Of a stretch of 64,000 bases of DNA, positions 52,588 to 60,190 are shown piece by piece; within the stretch, counting starts at the first letter, position 1, and each line of letters begins with the position of its first letter. This stretch comes from Bacteroidales bacterium (GTDB taxonomy: Bacteria; Bacteroidota; Bacteroidia; Bacteroidales; UBA932). The translations under genes and the position numbers were made by a program. Under the pieces are notes generated by a model that had not been told where the DNA came from, searched no databases, and saw only the letters and a program-made list of their open reading frames with translations. The stretch lies in the NCBI GenBank assembly GCA_017438975.1, contig JAFRUH010000033.1:124001-188000 (forward strand). The letters run 5' to 3'.

Positions 52588-53127
52588 CTATTTCGCAGCC
52601 GGCTGTTGGACGACGATGCCTTCCTGCCCAGGCGTCTGCCGGTTCGGGATTTTTTCCCACTCTTCGTTCATGTCGTAGACCAAGACGACCCAGACTCGAC
52701 GCTCCTTATCCAAAGGATTTGCCCCCATCGATATCAGACATTCTCCCTTTGGATGTTTCATGTCCGCCTGATAGGTGCTCGTTGTCGTTTCGACATGGAC
52801 ATCTCCGTCTTCCGCCACCATCCGGTCCCGTTTTTCATCATACACGAAAGGAACCCGCTTCCCTTCTCCCAACTTATTCCCTTCTTCTGAGATGATCAGT
52901 TCTTTTCCATAGACCACCGGGGTCGGCTCGGACATATTCTCGCGCTCGGCATAGATGGAAACCGTTTCTTCGCACCCGGCCGCAGAGATATCCATCCCCC
53001 ACAATTCATCGTGCCCATTCATATAGATAAGAAGATAATCTCCACAGGCGTCGGTTTTATTACATGATACAAACGACACATTAGCGAACAACACCAAAGA
53101 TAAAAACAACAGAATCCTTTTCATCAT
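52588..53127 (-). CDS. Lipoprotein of unknown function
   Basis: 179 aa from 53127 (MMKRILLFLSLVLFANVSFVSC, lipoprotein signal; the next ATG at 53124 is also possible). I recognise no family. The mature part has an early Cys pair (NKTDACGDYLLI, AAGCEETVSIY), strands with many charged residues, and ends in GQEGIVVQQPAAK. It starts three bases after the stop of the 45-aa peptide gene and is surely co-translated with it, so the two may work together. AT-richer than the core genome. Confidence 0.68.
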   Translation of the reverse strand: MMKRILLFLSLVLFANVSFVSCNKTDACGDYLLIYMNGHDELWGMDISAAGCEETVSIYAERENMSEPTPVVYGKELIISEEGNKLGEGKRVPFVYDEKRDRMVAEDGDVHVETTTSTYQADMKHPKGECLISMGANPLDKERRVWVVLVYDMNEEWEKIPNRQTPGQEGIVVQQPAAK

Positions 53128-53130
53128 CAA

Positions 53131-53268
53131 TTAGAATTTGTGGTTAAACAAATTATAGATGCATCTTTCTCCGCATTCGTTGCACCGACTGTCCCTTATA
53201 GGGAAAGCCCAGGATGTGGCAAACGATGCAATAATGCATGCCAACATAATAAGTTGTTTTCTCATCAT
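53131..53268 (-). CDS. 45-aa secreted cysteine-rich peptide
   Basis: Translated from the minus strand: MMRKQLIMLACIIASFATSW then AFPIRDSRCNECGERCIYNL and FNHKF. The first 20-22 residues are a signal peptide with a likely cut after SWA, leaving a mature peptide of about 23 residues with the cysteine cluster CNECGERC. The start is at 53268 or 53265. The stop is followed after three bases by the start of the lipoprotein gene (TAATTGATG), which supports real translation. It could be a signalling or antibacterial peptide or a metal-binding peptide; it does not carry the NVEALA motif of known Bacteroidota small secreted peptides. Confidence 0.55.
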   Translation of the reverse strand: MMRKQLIMLACIIASFATSWAFPIRDSRCNECGERCIYNLFNHKF

Positions 53269-53440
53269 GTTTTTGTTTTACGATTAATGAATGATAATTA
53301 CTTATTACAAAGGTCGGGACTATATCTGATATCTTCATAAAACAAGATATAACAAATACTCCTAAACCATATTAACTATCAATAGGTTACAAAACCGCAA
53401 TATAACAAGCATATAAAGGGCCTCTCCTTCTCTTGTTTTG

Positions 53441-53472
53441 TTTTTATTTTTTGAGGATTTGTCGTACCTTTA
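53441..53472 (+). promoter_or_regulatory. Possible promoter of the 550-aa regulator and its leader
   Basis: TACCTTTA at 53465-53472 differs from TAnnTTTG in the last base, with a T-rich -33 area 20 bases upstream. The leader to the gene at 53752 would be about 275 nt. The 483-base gap 53269-53751 holds this promoter, an AT-rich stretch (53281-53340 has 17 G or C in 60) and the leader hairpins; no gene was seen in it. Confidence 0.35.
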
Positions 53473-53559
53473 TGCTGAAAAAAACGATTTCGAAATAAAA
53501 GGAATCTTATTGACAGGCTAACTCAAACCTTGCACTATTTTGAATCCACAGCCTTGGCA

Positions 53560-53732
53560 ATAAGATTTCCCGTGTCGCCGGACATGGGAAATCTTATGAT
53601 GTGGATCCCCTGCACGGAGGTGAGGTGTCATAAGAGATCCCATGTCTTTTATCCTGTCTATAAGATGACGGCATAGCTGCCGGGAGCCCTCATCATAGAC
53701 CTTCATGATAATTACTATTTTTCCCGGCAGCT
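53560..53732 (+). promoter_or_regulatory. Attenuator-like leader of the 550-aa regulator: three competing segments plus a distal hairpin
   Basis: Segment 1 (53560-53576) and segment 2 (53581-53597) form a 17-bp helix with one G-T pair and the tetraloop GCCG. Segment 2 can instead pair with segment 3 (53629-53646) over 9 + 7 bp around a 2-nt mismatch, extended by several wobble pairs; the 2:3 helix is directly followed by TTTT (53647-53650). Segments 1 and 3 are near copies (AATAAGATTTCCCGTGTC against CATAAGAGATCCCATGTC). A further hairpin AGCTGCCGGGA/TCCCGGCAGCT (53675-53685 with 53722-53732) encloses a 36-nt loop and is followed by TTTCTTTAT shortly before the start codon. Confidence 0.65.
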
Positions 53733-53751
53733 TTCTTTATAAATGCCTATA

Positions 53752-55404
53752 ATGAAAAACTCCTTTTTCTTATTTGTTCTCCTTTGTTCTTTTCTGAGTT
53801 CTTGTTCTCCGGTCTCCCGGTCTATGAAACTGGCCGAAGAGATCGTCATGGACTATCCGGACAGTGCCTTTGCGCTCCTTCGAGACATTCCGATTGAGAG
53901 CGCACATACACCCTGGGCAAAGGCTCGGCTATCCTTGCTAAAAACAATCGCAGAGAATAGAACAGGTGTATGGATCAGTGATGACTCCCTTGTCCTCAAA
54001 GCCTATCATTATTATCAATGGTTCGGGAAGAAAGAGAATAGAATGAAAACCCTGTATTACAAAGGGTTGGTTGAGCATAATAAGGGTGATTATATCAATG
54101 CCTGCCAGTCTCTCCTTCAAGCAGAACAATTATCTCAAGAAGTGCATGACAATCATTATTTGGGACTTATCTACCGGCATCTGTCTGAAATCTACACGGA
54201 GAATTACGATTATGTTAGAGCGCTGAAGTACGGCGAAAAAGCGTTAGCCGCATTCAATGAGAAGAAAGAGAAAATCTACGCCGATTATATGGCGGCCTTT
54301 ATCGCAGGATTGTATATCGGACAACACAATTGGGGAAAAGCCCGCCAATGGGCGGACTCTCTTCTCAGAGACATCTCCATCAATAACAGTGTTTACTGCC
54401 AAGCGACAAGATACAAGGCGGAGACATATATCTGGCAAGCTGATTATAAGACTGCCGATACTTGTTACCAACGATTATTGGAACGAAACACGCCTCTCCT
54501 TAATCGCGATCTTTTCGGTTTAGCTATGGTTAAAGAGTATTCAGGCGATTCTGAGAATGCCGATATGCTTTTGAAACAAATCGAGGCTTTAGTTGAAACG
54601 CCTGAAGACAGTGCCTACTATTATGATAATAAACACAACGTCTACGACCTTCGGGGCGACATTCCGGCGGCTTATGACGCGCTGGTAGAAGCGCTGAAGG
54701 TCCAGAACCGCGTCGTCCGGCAACAGCTGGAACAGTCCGTCAGCTACTCCATGGCCTCCGCTTATCAGAGTCAATACGAACTGGAGCGAACCCGCCATCG
54801 CCTCACGCGTATCGTCTGGATGTGCTCCGGCCTGGTCCTGCTGCTGTTCATCCTTGGCCTGATGCTGCTCCTCCGCCGGAAAAACCGGACCCTCCTTGAA
54901 GAAATGGCTGTTGTTGAGGAGGTTGAGAGGGACCTTGAGAGGCAACGGGTGCGGGAAAAAGAAATTTCGACTGTCCTGGATTCTTTCATTTCGGAGAAGA
55001 TCCGCTCCCTTCACAATATCGCAGAAACTTATTTCAACTGGGAAGACGAGTCGATCCGGAAAAGGGAGGAGAAGCAGGGAAAAATGACGCCAAACGAGAT
55101 GCTGACCGCCTTCCATCGCCAGGTCGGCGAAATCCGGAAGGACAAGCGCTTTATCCGAACCCTCGAATCGCACCTGAACCTGTCTCATGACGGGTTGATG
55201 GACCGGCTCCGGAAAGATTTCCCGAAATGGGACGAGGAGGACTTTACGATCCTGACGCTGTTCTTCTCCGGATTCTCCGCCAAAAGCATCGGATTCTTCC
55301 TGCGGATGTCAGACCCGGCCGTCAGAATGAGGAAGACCCGCTTCAAGCAGGCCTTCGAAAAACTCCCCGACGGACGCGGCGCGGATTATCTGGAACGACT
55401 CTGA
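53752..55404 (+). CDS. TPR-membrane-HTH regulator (paralogue 3, full form)
   Basis: 550 aa from 53752 (MKNSFFLFVLLCSFLSSCSP, lipoprotein signal); the ATG three codons earlier is less likely. About residues 25-330 are TPR-like helices (LLKAYHYYQWFGKKENRMKTLYYKGLVEHNKGDYINA and similar), then a membrane helix near 360 (IVWMCSGLVLLLFILGLMLLL), a coiled coil (LLEEMAVVEEVERDLERQR) and a C-terminal HTH domain LRKDFPKWDEEDFTILTLFFSGFSAKSIGFFLRMSDPAVRMRKTRFKQAF. The TPR half is AT-rich (54001-54060 has 21 of 60 G or C), the membrane-HTH half is not (54841-54900 has 35 of 60), as if two pieces were joined near 54640. It is divergent from the peptide/lipoprotein/barrel genes, which may be its targets. 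Confidence 0.82.
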   Translation: MKNSFFLFVLLCSFLSSCSPVSRSMKLAEEIVMDYPDSAFALLRDIPIESAHTPWAKARLSLLKTIAENRTGVWISDDSLVLKAYHYYQWFGKKENRMKTLYYKGLVEHNKGDYINACQSLLQAEQLSQEVHDNHYLGLIYRHLSEIYTENYDYVRALKYGEKALAAFNEKKEKIYADYMAAFIAGLYIGQHNWGKARQWADSLLRDISINNSVYCQATRYKAETYIWQADYKTADTCYQRLLERNTPLLNRDLFGLAMVKEYSGDSENADMLLKQIEALVETPEDSAYYYDNKHNVYDLRGDIPAAYDALVEALKVQNRVVRQQLEQSVSYSMASAYQSQYELERTRHRLTRIVWMCSGLVLLLFILGLMLLLRRKNRTLLEEMAVVEEVERDLERQRVREKEISTVLDSFISEKIRSLHNIAETYFNWEDESIRKREEKQGKMTPNEMLTAFHRQVGEIRKDKRFIRTLESHLNLSHDGLMDRLRKDFPKWDEEDFTILTLFFSGFSAKSIGFFLRMSDPAVRMRKTRFKQAFEKLPDGRGADYLERL

Positions 55405-55408
55405 TCTT

Positions 55409-56947
55409 CTAAAGGTTCCGGAGGAGGTTGTTGAGGCTGACCTTCTTGTCGATGAGGGCGCGGAGGTCTTCGATCTTGACGCGCTCCTGGCTCATGGTGT
55501 CGCGGTCGCGGACGGTCACGCAGCCGTCATTGACGGTATCGTGGTCGATTGTGACGCAGAACGGGGTGCCGATGGCATCCTGGCGGCGGTAGCGCTTGCC
55601 GATGGAGTCTTTCTCATCGTACTGATAGGAGAAGTCGTATTTGAGTTCATCGACGACTTTCTGGGCGATTTCCGGAAGGCCGTCCTTCTTGACGAGCGGC
55701 ATCACGGCGACCTTGATCGGGGCCAGCGGGGCCGGAATCTTCATTACGACGCGGGAGTCGCCACCCTCCAGCTGCTCGACCGTGTAGGCATGGCTCAAGA
55801 CGGCCAGGCACATCCGGTCGACGCCGATCGAGGTTTCGACGCAATAGGGAACATAGCTTTCGCCGGTCTCGGGATCGAAGTACTGGATCTTCTTGCCGGA
55901 GAGTTTCTGGTGATTGCCGAGGTCGAAATCGGTCCGGGAATGGATGCCCTCGAGCTCCTTGAATCCGAAGGGGAAGTTGAACTCGATATCGGTGGCGGCG
56001 TTGGCGTAATGCGCCAGTTTTTCATGGTCATGGAACCGGTAGTTCTCCGCGCCCATTCCGAGGTTGACGTGCCATTTCATGCGGTTTTCCTTCCACTTGC
56101 GGAACCACTCCATCTCGGTCCCCGGTTTGCAGAAGAATTCCATTTCCATCTGCTCGAACTCCCGCATGCGGAAGATGAACTGACGGGCGACGATCTCGTT
56201 GCGGAAGGCCTTGCCGATCTGCGCGATGCCGAAAGGAATCTTCATACGGCCGGTTTTCTGGACATTGAGGTACTCGACAAAGATGCCCTGGGCGGTCTCC
56301 GGACGGAGATAGATCTTGTCGTCGGTGGCCCCGGTGTTGCTGAGGGAAGTCGAGAACATCAGGTTGAACTGGCGGACGTCGGTCCAGTTGGCTGTTCCGG
56401 AAATCGGGCAGACGATGCCGCAGTCGAGGATAATCTGCTTGTATTCAGCGAGGTCATTCTTGTTTTCGGCCTCGACATAGCGGTTGTGGACCTCGTCGTA
56501 TTTCGCCTTCTCACGAAGGACGTTGGGGTTCGTGGCGCGGAACTGTTCCTCGTCGAAGGCCTCGCCGAAACGCTTGCGTCCCTTGGCGACTTCCTTGTTG
56601 ATCTTTTCCTCGATCTTGAGGAGATAGTCCTCGATCAGGACGTCGGCGCGGTAGCGCTTCTTGGAGTCCTTGTTGTCGATCAGCGGGTCGTTGAACGCCG
56701 CGACATGACCGGAAGCGACCCAGGTCTTCGGGTGCATGAAAATGCAGGAATCGATTCCGACGATATTTTCGTTGAGGCGCGTCATGGCCTCCCACCAATA
56801 GTTCTTGATGTTGTTTTTCAGCTGAACGCCCATCTGGCCGTAGTCATAGACGGCGGCGAGTCCATCATAGATTTCGCTGGAAGGGAAGATGAACCCATAT
56901 TCCTTGCAATGGGCAACCAATACTTTAAAAAGTTCGTCCTGTGTCAT
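55409..56947 (-). CDS. glyS: Glycyl-tRNA synthetase (class II, single-chain dimeric type)
   Basis: 512 aa. Class II motifs: motif 1 around GIDSCIFMHPKTWVASGHVAAFNDP, motif 2 in FGIAQIGKAFRNEIVARQFIFRMREFEQMEMEFF, motif 3 in CVETSIGVDRMCLAVLSHAY. TYLRPETAQGIFVEY is the eukaryote-like GlyRS signature (here IYLRPETAQGIFVEY). The C-terminal anticodon-binding domain begins near PLAPIKVAVMPLVKKDGLPEIA. It charges tRNA-Gly. It is convergent with the 550-aa regulator (four bases apart) and stands 60 bases after folK on the same strand. Confidence 0.97.
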   Translation of the reverse strand: MTQDELFKVLVAHCKEYGFIFPSSEIYDGLAAVYDYGQMGVQLKNNIKNYWWEAMTRLNENIVGIDSCIFMHPKTWVASGHVAAFNDPLIDNKDSKKRYRADVLIEDYLLKIEEKINKEVAKGRKRFGEAFDEEQFRATNPNVLREKAKYDEVHNRYVEAENKNDLAEYKQIILDCGIVCPISGTANWTDVRQFNLMFSTSLSNTGATDDKIYLRPETAQGIFVEYLNVQKTGRMKIPFGIAQIGKAFRNEIVARQFIFRMREFEQMEMEFFCKPGTEMEWFRKWKENRMKWHVNLGMGAENYRFHDHEKLAHYANAATDIEFNFPFGFKELEGIHSRTDFDLGNHQKLSGKKIQYFDPETGESYVPYCVETSIGVDRMCLAVLSHAYTVEQLEGGDSRVVMKIPAPLAPIKVAVMPLVKKDGLPEIAQKVVDELKYDFSYQYDEKDSIGKRYRRQDAIGTPFCVTIDHDTVNDGCVTVRDRDTMSQERVKIEDLRALIDKKVSLNNLLRNL

Positions 56948-57007
56948 ATGTCTATACTCTAATTTTGATTCTGTCCGGTGCTCCCTTCGTGGGAACAGCC
57001 TGCAAAT

Positions 57008-57493
57008 TTACGCAAATATTTCGGGAAAAGCGGTTTTCAGGGAGGGTTTTGCGATTTCGAGGAGGGGAACCATGACAAAGGGGCGCTCCGCGATAAGCGG
57101 ATGGGGGACCCTCAGCTCCGGCAGGTCGATCTTTTCGGATCCATAAAAAAGGATGTCTATATCGATCGTCCGGTTGTGATAGACCGGCTTCCCGTCCGGC
57201 CCGACGGTCGATTTTTTCTTCCTTCCGAGCGCCTTTTCGATGTCCTGGCAGATTCCGAGCAGTTCCATTCCCTGCTCCTCGGGGGTTCCTTTCCGGAAGA
57301 TCCGGTACAATACGCAGCAGTTCAGGAATTTATCACTGCTATCAAAGCCCCAGGGACGGGTTTCGATAATCTTTGAAAGGGACTGGTAATGGCACCCCAG
57401 CGCCTCGTCCAGCAGGGACAGGGCCGCCTCGATATTCTTCAGGCGGTTTCCCTGGTTGCTTCCCAGACCGAGATATACGCTGACAAAAGCCAT
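57008..57493 (-). CDS. folK: 2-amino-4-hydroxy-6-hydroxymethyldihydropteridine pyrophosphokinase
   Basis: 161 aa from 57493 (MAFVSVYLGLGSNQGNRLKNIEAALSLL). ETRPWGFDSSDKFLNCCVLY and ALGRKKKSTVGPDGKPVYHNRTIDIDILFYG (substrate- and Mg-ATP-binding, with the D-x-D pair) are diagnostic, followed by LPELRVPHPLIAERPFVMVPLLEIA. It makes the diphosphorylated pterin of folate synthesis. It starts one base after the sufT stop and so is translated together with the Fe-S genes. Confidence 0.95.
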   Translation of the reverse strand: MAFVSVYLGLGSNQGNRLKNIEAALSLLDEALGCHYQSLSKIIETRPWGFDSSDKFLNCCVLYRIFRKGTPEEQGMELLGICQDIEKALGRKKKSTVGPDGKPVYHNRTIDIDILFYGSEKIDLPELRVPHPLIAERPFVMVPLLEIAKPSLKTAFPEIFA

Positions 57494-57494
57494 C

Positions 57495-57866
57495 CTATCC
57501 TTCCGGTTCCTCGTAATCAAGTCCCAGCTCGACCCGCGCCTCCTCGGAGAGCATGCTCCGGTCCCAGGCGGGCTCGAAGGTCATTTCAATGGAACATGAG
57601 ACGACGCCCGGAACATCCTCGACGCTCTCCTTGACCTCCATCAGCACCTGGTCCGCCATCGGACAGTTCGGTGCCGTGAAGGTCATCAGGATCGAGACGT
57701 TGTGGTCCCGGTCGATCGTCAGGTCATAGATCAGCCCGAGATCATAGATGTTGACAGGGATCTCGGGGTCATAGACCTGCTTGAGAGCAAGGACGACATT
57801 GCTGTAGAGCGGCGCCAGTTCCTTGGCGTCCTCCGCGGTCAAGACTTCTTTCTTCTTTTCTTCCAT
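57495..57866 (-). CDS. sufT: MIP18/SufT-like iron-sulfur assembly protein
   Basis: 123 aa. The MIP18 (DUF59) domain has VYDPEIPVNIYDLGLIYDLTID, then TFTAPNCPMADQVLMEVKESVEDVPGV with the conserved Cys, and FEPAWDRSMLSEEARVELGLDY. Helps mature [4Fe-4S] proteins. It follows sufE by 12 bases and overlaps the folK region, in a sufS-sufE-sufT-folK unit. Confidence 0.9.
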   Translation of the reverse strand: MEEKKKEVLTAEDAKELAPLYSNVVLALKQVYDPEIPVNIYDLGLIYDLTIDRDHNVSILMTFTAPNCPMADQVLMEVKESVEDVPGVVSCSIEMTFEPAWDRSMLSEEARVELGLDYEEPEG

Positions 57867-57878
57867 CGCTGTCCCTCT

Positions 57879-58292
57879 TCATAAGGCCCCTTCCGCGACT
57901 TGGCGGATCGTACCGATCATGGAAACGAGCCCGTTGGCGCGGGTCGGGGAAAGGTTCTGACTGAGCCCGATCTCATCAATGAACGAAAAATCGTCTCCCG
58001 CGATCTCTTCCGGCGTGCGGCCTGAATAGACGCCGATCAGCAGGGAAATGATACCCTTTGTGATGATTGCGTCGCTGTCCGCGCGGAAAAAGAGTTTTCC
58101 GTCCCGGAGTTCATAGTCCAGCCAGACGCGGGACTGGCAGCCTTTGATCAGCCGGTCCTCGGTCTTGAGTTCTTCCGGATAAGCCTCCAGGTTCTTCCCG
58201 AGTTCAATCAGGTATTCATATTTGTCCAGCCATTCGTCATACATCGAGAATTCGCCGATGACGTCCTGCTTGGTCTCTTCCAATGACTTCAT
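57879..58292 (-). CDS. sufE: SufE sulfur-acceptor protein
   Basis: 137 aa. The active-site Cys is in RLIKGCQSRVWLDYEL; the DAIITKGIISLLIGVYSGRTPEEI helix pair is conserved. It takes persulfide from SufS and boosts its activity. Its start overlaps the sufS stop by four bases, so the two are made in equal amounts. Confidence 0.95.
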   Translation of the reverse strand: MKSLEETKQDVIGEFSMYDEWLDKYEYLIELGKNLEAYPEELKTEDRLIKGCQSRVWLDYELRDGKLFFRADSDAIITKGIISLLIGVYSGRTPEEIAGDDFSFIDEIGLSQNLSPTRANGLVSMIGTIRQVAEGAL

Positions 58293-59515
58293 ATCAACAT
58301 CGCTATCGCCTTGTCAAGGCATTTCACAAAATATTCCGCCTCTTCCATCGTATTGTACGGTGCGAATGATACACGAACCATGCCGGTCACGCCGAGATGG
58401 TCCATCAAAGGCTCGGCGCACATCTGGCCGGACCGGACGGCGATGCCCATCTTATCCAGGATCAGGGCAAGGTCTTCATGATGCGCCCCTTCGACGGTGA
58501 AGGAGAAAAGTCCGATCTTGTCCTGCGTTCTACGTGGAACACCGAACAGACGGATCCGCTCCCGGCCGGTCAGTTCCCCGGACAGATACCTGACGATCTC
58601 GCGCTGCCCGGCTTCGATCTCCGGATCTTCCCGGACGCTCTCCAACCAGTCAATGGCCGGGACGAGGGTCGGGACCGCCGAGATGTTCTGGGTGCCGGCT
58701 TCGAACTTCTGGGGGAGCGGCGCCCAGGTCGTCCCGTCGAAACGGACGTGGTCGATCATCTCCCCGCCGCCCATATATGGCGGCATCGCTTCGAGCCATT
58801 TTTTCTTCCCGTACAGAACGCCCGTTCCGGTCGCAGCGAAGACCTTGTGTCCGGAGAACGCGAAAAAGTCACAGTCCATTTCCTGGACGTCAATTTTTTC
58901 GTGAACGGCGCCCTGCGCCCCGTCGACAAGGACGGGAACGCCTTTTTCGTGGCTGATATCAATCAATTCCTTTACAGGGTTAATTAATCCTAATACATTG
59001 GAAATCAACGATATAGCCACAATTTTCGTGCGCTGAGAAATGATTTTTCGGAGAGAGTCGGGAGAAAGATAACCGTTTTCGTCAATCTCAAGGACTTTAA
59101 GAACGGCATTTTTGCGCTGACAGAGGAGTTGCCAGGGAACGATATTCGAGTGGTGTCCGTCGACGGAGACGACAATCTCATCCCCTTCCCGAATGAAGGC
59201 TTCTCCGAAAGAGAAGGCGACAAGGTTGATCGACGCCGTCGTTCCGGAGGTAAAGACAATCTCTTCCCGGGAGCCGGCATGAAGAAAGTCCCGGACCCGG
59301 TCGCGGGTTTTCTCATAGGCATCGGTCGCGGACATCGCGAGCGAATGGACGGCCCGGTGGAGATTGGCATTCTTCGCCATGCTCATCTCTTCCCATACCC
59401 GGAGTACCGACAGCGGCTTCTGGGCAGTCGCTGCATTGTCCAGGTAAACCAGCGGTTTCCCATAAACCGTGGTCCCGAGAATCGGAAAATCTTTACGTAT
59501 ATCCTCTATTTTCAT
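58289..59515 (-). CDS. sufS: Cysteine desulfurase SufS
   Basis: 408 aa, class V aminotransferase fold. VYLDNAATAQKPLSVL at the start, the PLP lysine in FAFSGHKVFAATGTGVLYGKK, and the persulfide Cys in VRSGQMCAEPLMDHLG, the group II (SufS) pattern. It takes sulfur from cysteine for Fe-S clusters and hands it to SufE. First gene of the unit sufS-sufE-sufT-folK; the scaffold genes sufBCD are not in the window. Confidence 0.96.
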   Translation of the reverse strand: MKIEDIRKDFPILGTTVYGKPLVYLDNAATAQKPLSVLRVWEEMSMAKNANLHRAVHSLAMSATDAYEKTRDRVRDFLHAGSREEIVFTSGTTASINLVAFSFGEAFIREGDEIVVSVDGHHSNIVPWQLLCQRKNAVLKVLEIDENGYLSPDSLRKIISQRTKIVAISLISNVLGLINPVKELIDISHEKGVPVLVDGAQGAVHEKIDVQEMDCDFFAFSGHKVFAATGTGVLYGKKKWLEAMPPYMGGGEMIDHVRFDGTTWAPLPQKFEAGTQNISAVPTLVPAIDWLESVREDPEIEAGQREIVRYLSGELTGRERIRLFGVPRRTQDKIGLFSFTVEGAHHEDLALILDKMGIAVRSGQMCAEPLMDHLGVTGMVRVSFAPYNTMEEAEYFVKCLDKAIAMLI

Positions 59516-59531
59516 GGCTTCTTAAAGAGTA

Positions 59532-59539
59532 CAAATTTA
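59532..59539 (-). promoter_or_regulatory. -7 box of the sufS operon
   Basis: TAAATTTG on the minus strand matches TAnnTTTG, 17 bases before the sufS start. No clear -33 element. It is divergent from the ruvA promoter. Confidence 0.5.
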
Positions 59540-59550
59540 CGAAAGGTTTC

Positions 59551-59581
59551 TTTTATTTGACACGAAATTATCATAATTTTG
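59551..59581 (+). promoter_or_regulatory. Promoter of ruvA
   Basis: TAATTTTG at 59574-59581 matches the -7 consensus; TTTT at 59551-59554 is 19 bases upstream. A TTTGACACG sequence here also occurs before hflX. Confidence 0.55.
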
Positions 59582-59602
59582 CAAAGCACAGTTTGGAAAA
59601 CC

Positions 59603-60190
59603 ATGATAGATTACATTAAAGGACAGATTATCGAGCTGAATCCTGCAAGTCTCGTTCTGGAATGCAGCGGCATCGGATACAATATTTTGATTTCCCTGCA
59701 GACCTTCGAAGTCCTGCAGAACCAGGAAAAAGCCGTCGTTTACATCCACCATTATATGACGGAAGACAACGAACTGTACTATGGTTTCGCGACGAAAGAC
59801 GAGCGTGAGCTGTTCCGCCTGCTGATCAGCGTTTCCGGTATCGGAGTCAATACGGCGCGGATGATGCTGTCTTCCCTGACCTCCCAGGAAATCCGGAATG
59901 CGATTCTCTCCGAAGACATCAACCGGATCAAGAGCGTCAAGGGTCTCGGCCTGAAAAGCGCGCAGAGAATCGTCCTGGAGTTGAAAGACAAAATCGTCAA
60001 GGGAGAGGGGATGGAGAATACGGTCCTGCTCCGGGCGGAAAAGAATCCTGCCGCGGACGAAGCGACGACCGCCCTTGTCATGCTGGGATTTTCAAAGGCA
60101 AACATCAACAAGGTTCTTCCGAAAATCCTGCAGAAGAACCCGACAGCAAAGGTCGAGGAAATCATCAAGGTTGCCTTGCAGATGCTGTAG
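59603..60190 (+). CDS. ruvA: Holliday junction branch migration protein RuvA
   Basis: 195 aa from 59603 (MIDYIKGQIIELNPASLVLECSGIGYNI, the OB-fold domain I). Domain II has two helix-hairpin-helix motifs (LLISVSGIGVNTARMML and IKSVKGLGLKSAQRIVLEL), domain III is the C-terminal RuvB-binding part (ATTALVMLGFSKANINKVLPKIL). Binds Holliday junctions as a tetramer. Its stop touches the end of mnmG on the other strand. ruvB is not adjacent. Confidence 0.96.
   Translation: MIDYIKGQIIELNPASLVLECSGIGYNILISLQTFEVLQNQEKAVVYIHHYMTEDNELYYGFATKDERELFRLLISVSGIGVNTARMMLSSLTSQEIRNAILSEDINRIKSVKGLGLKSAQRIVLELKDKIVKGEGMENTVLLRAEKNPAADEATTALVMLGFSKANINKVLPKILQKNPTAKVEEIIKVALQML

Noticed and set aside
53140-53340. 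66-codon plus-strand frame antisense to the small peptide
   Set aside because: No signal peptide, no promoter or coupling to a neighbour; the minus-strand peptide has both a signal sequence and tight spacing to the next gene.
49091-53732. Invertible promoters (phase-variable invertons) formed by the inverted repeats before the regulator genes
   Set aside because: The enclosed segments are only 14 to 37 bases and contain no TAnnTTTG box on either strand; known Bacteroides invertons enclose a promoter in a longer segment. Attenuation fits better.
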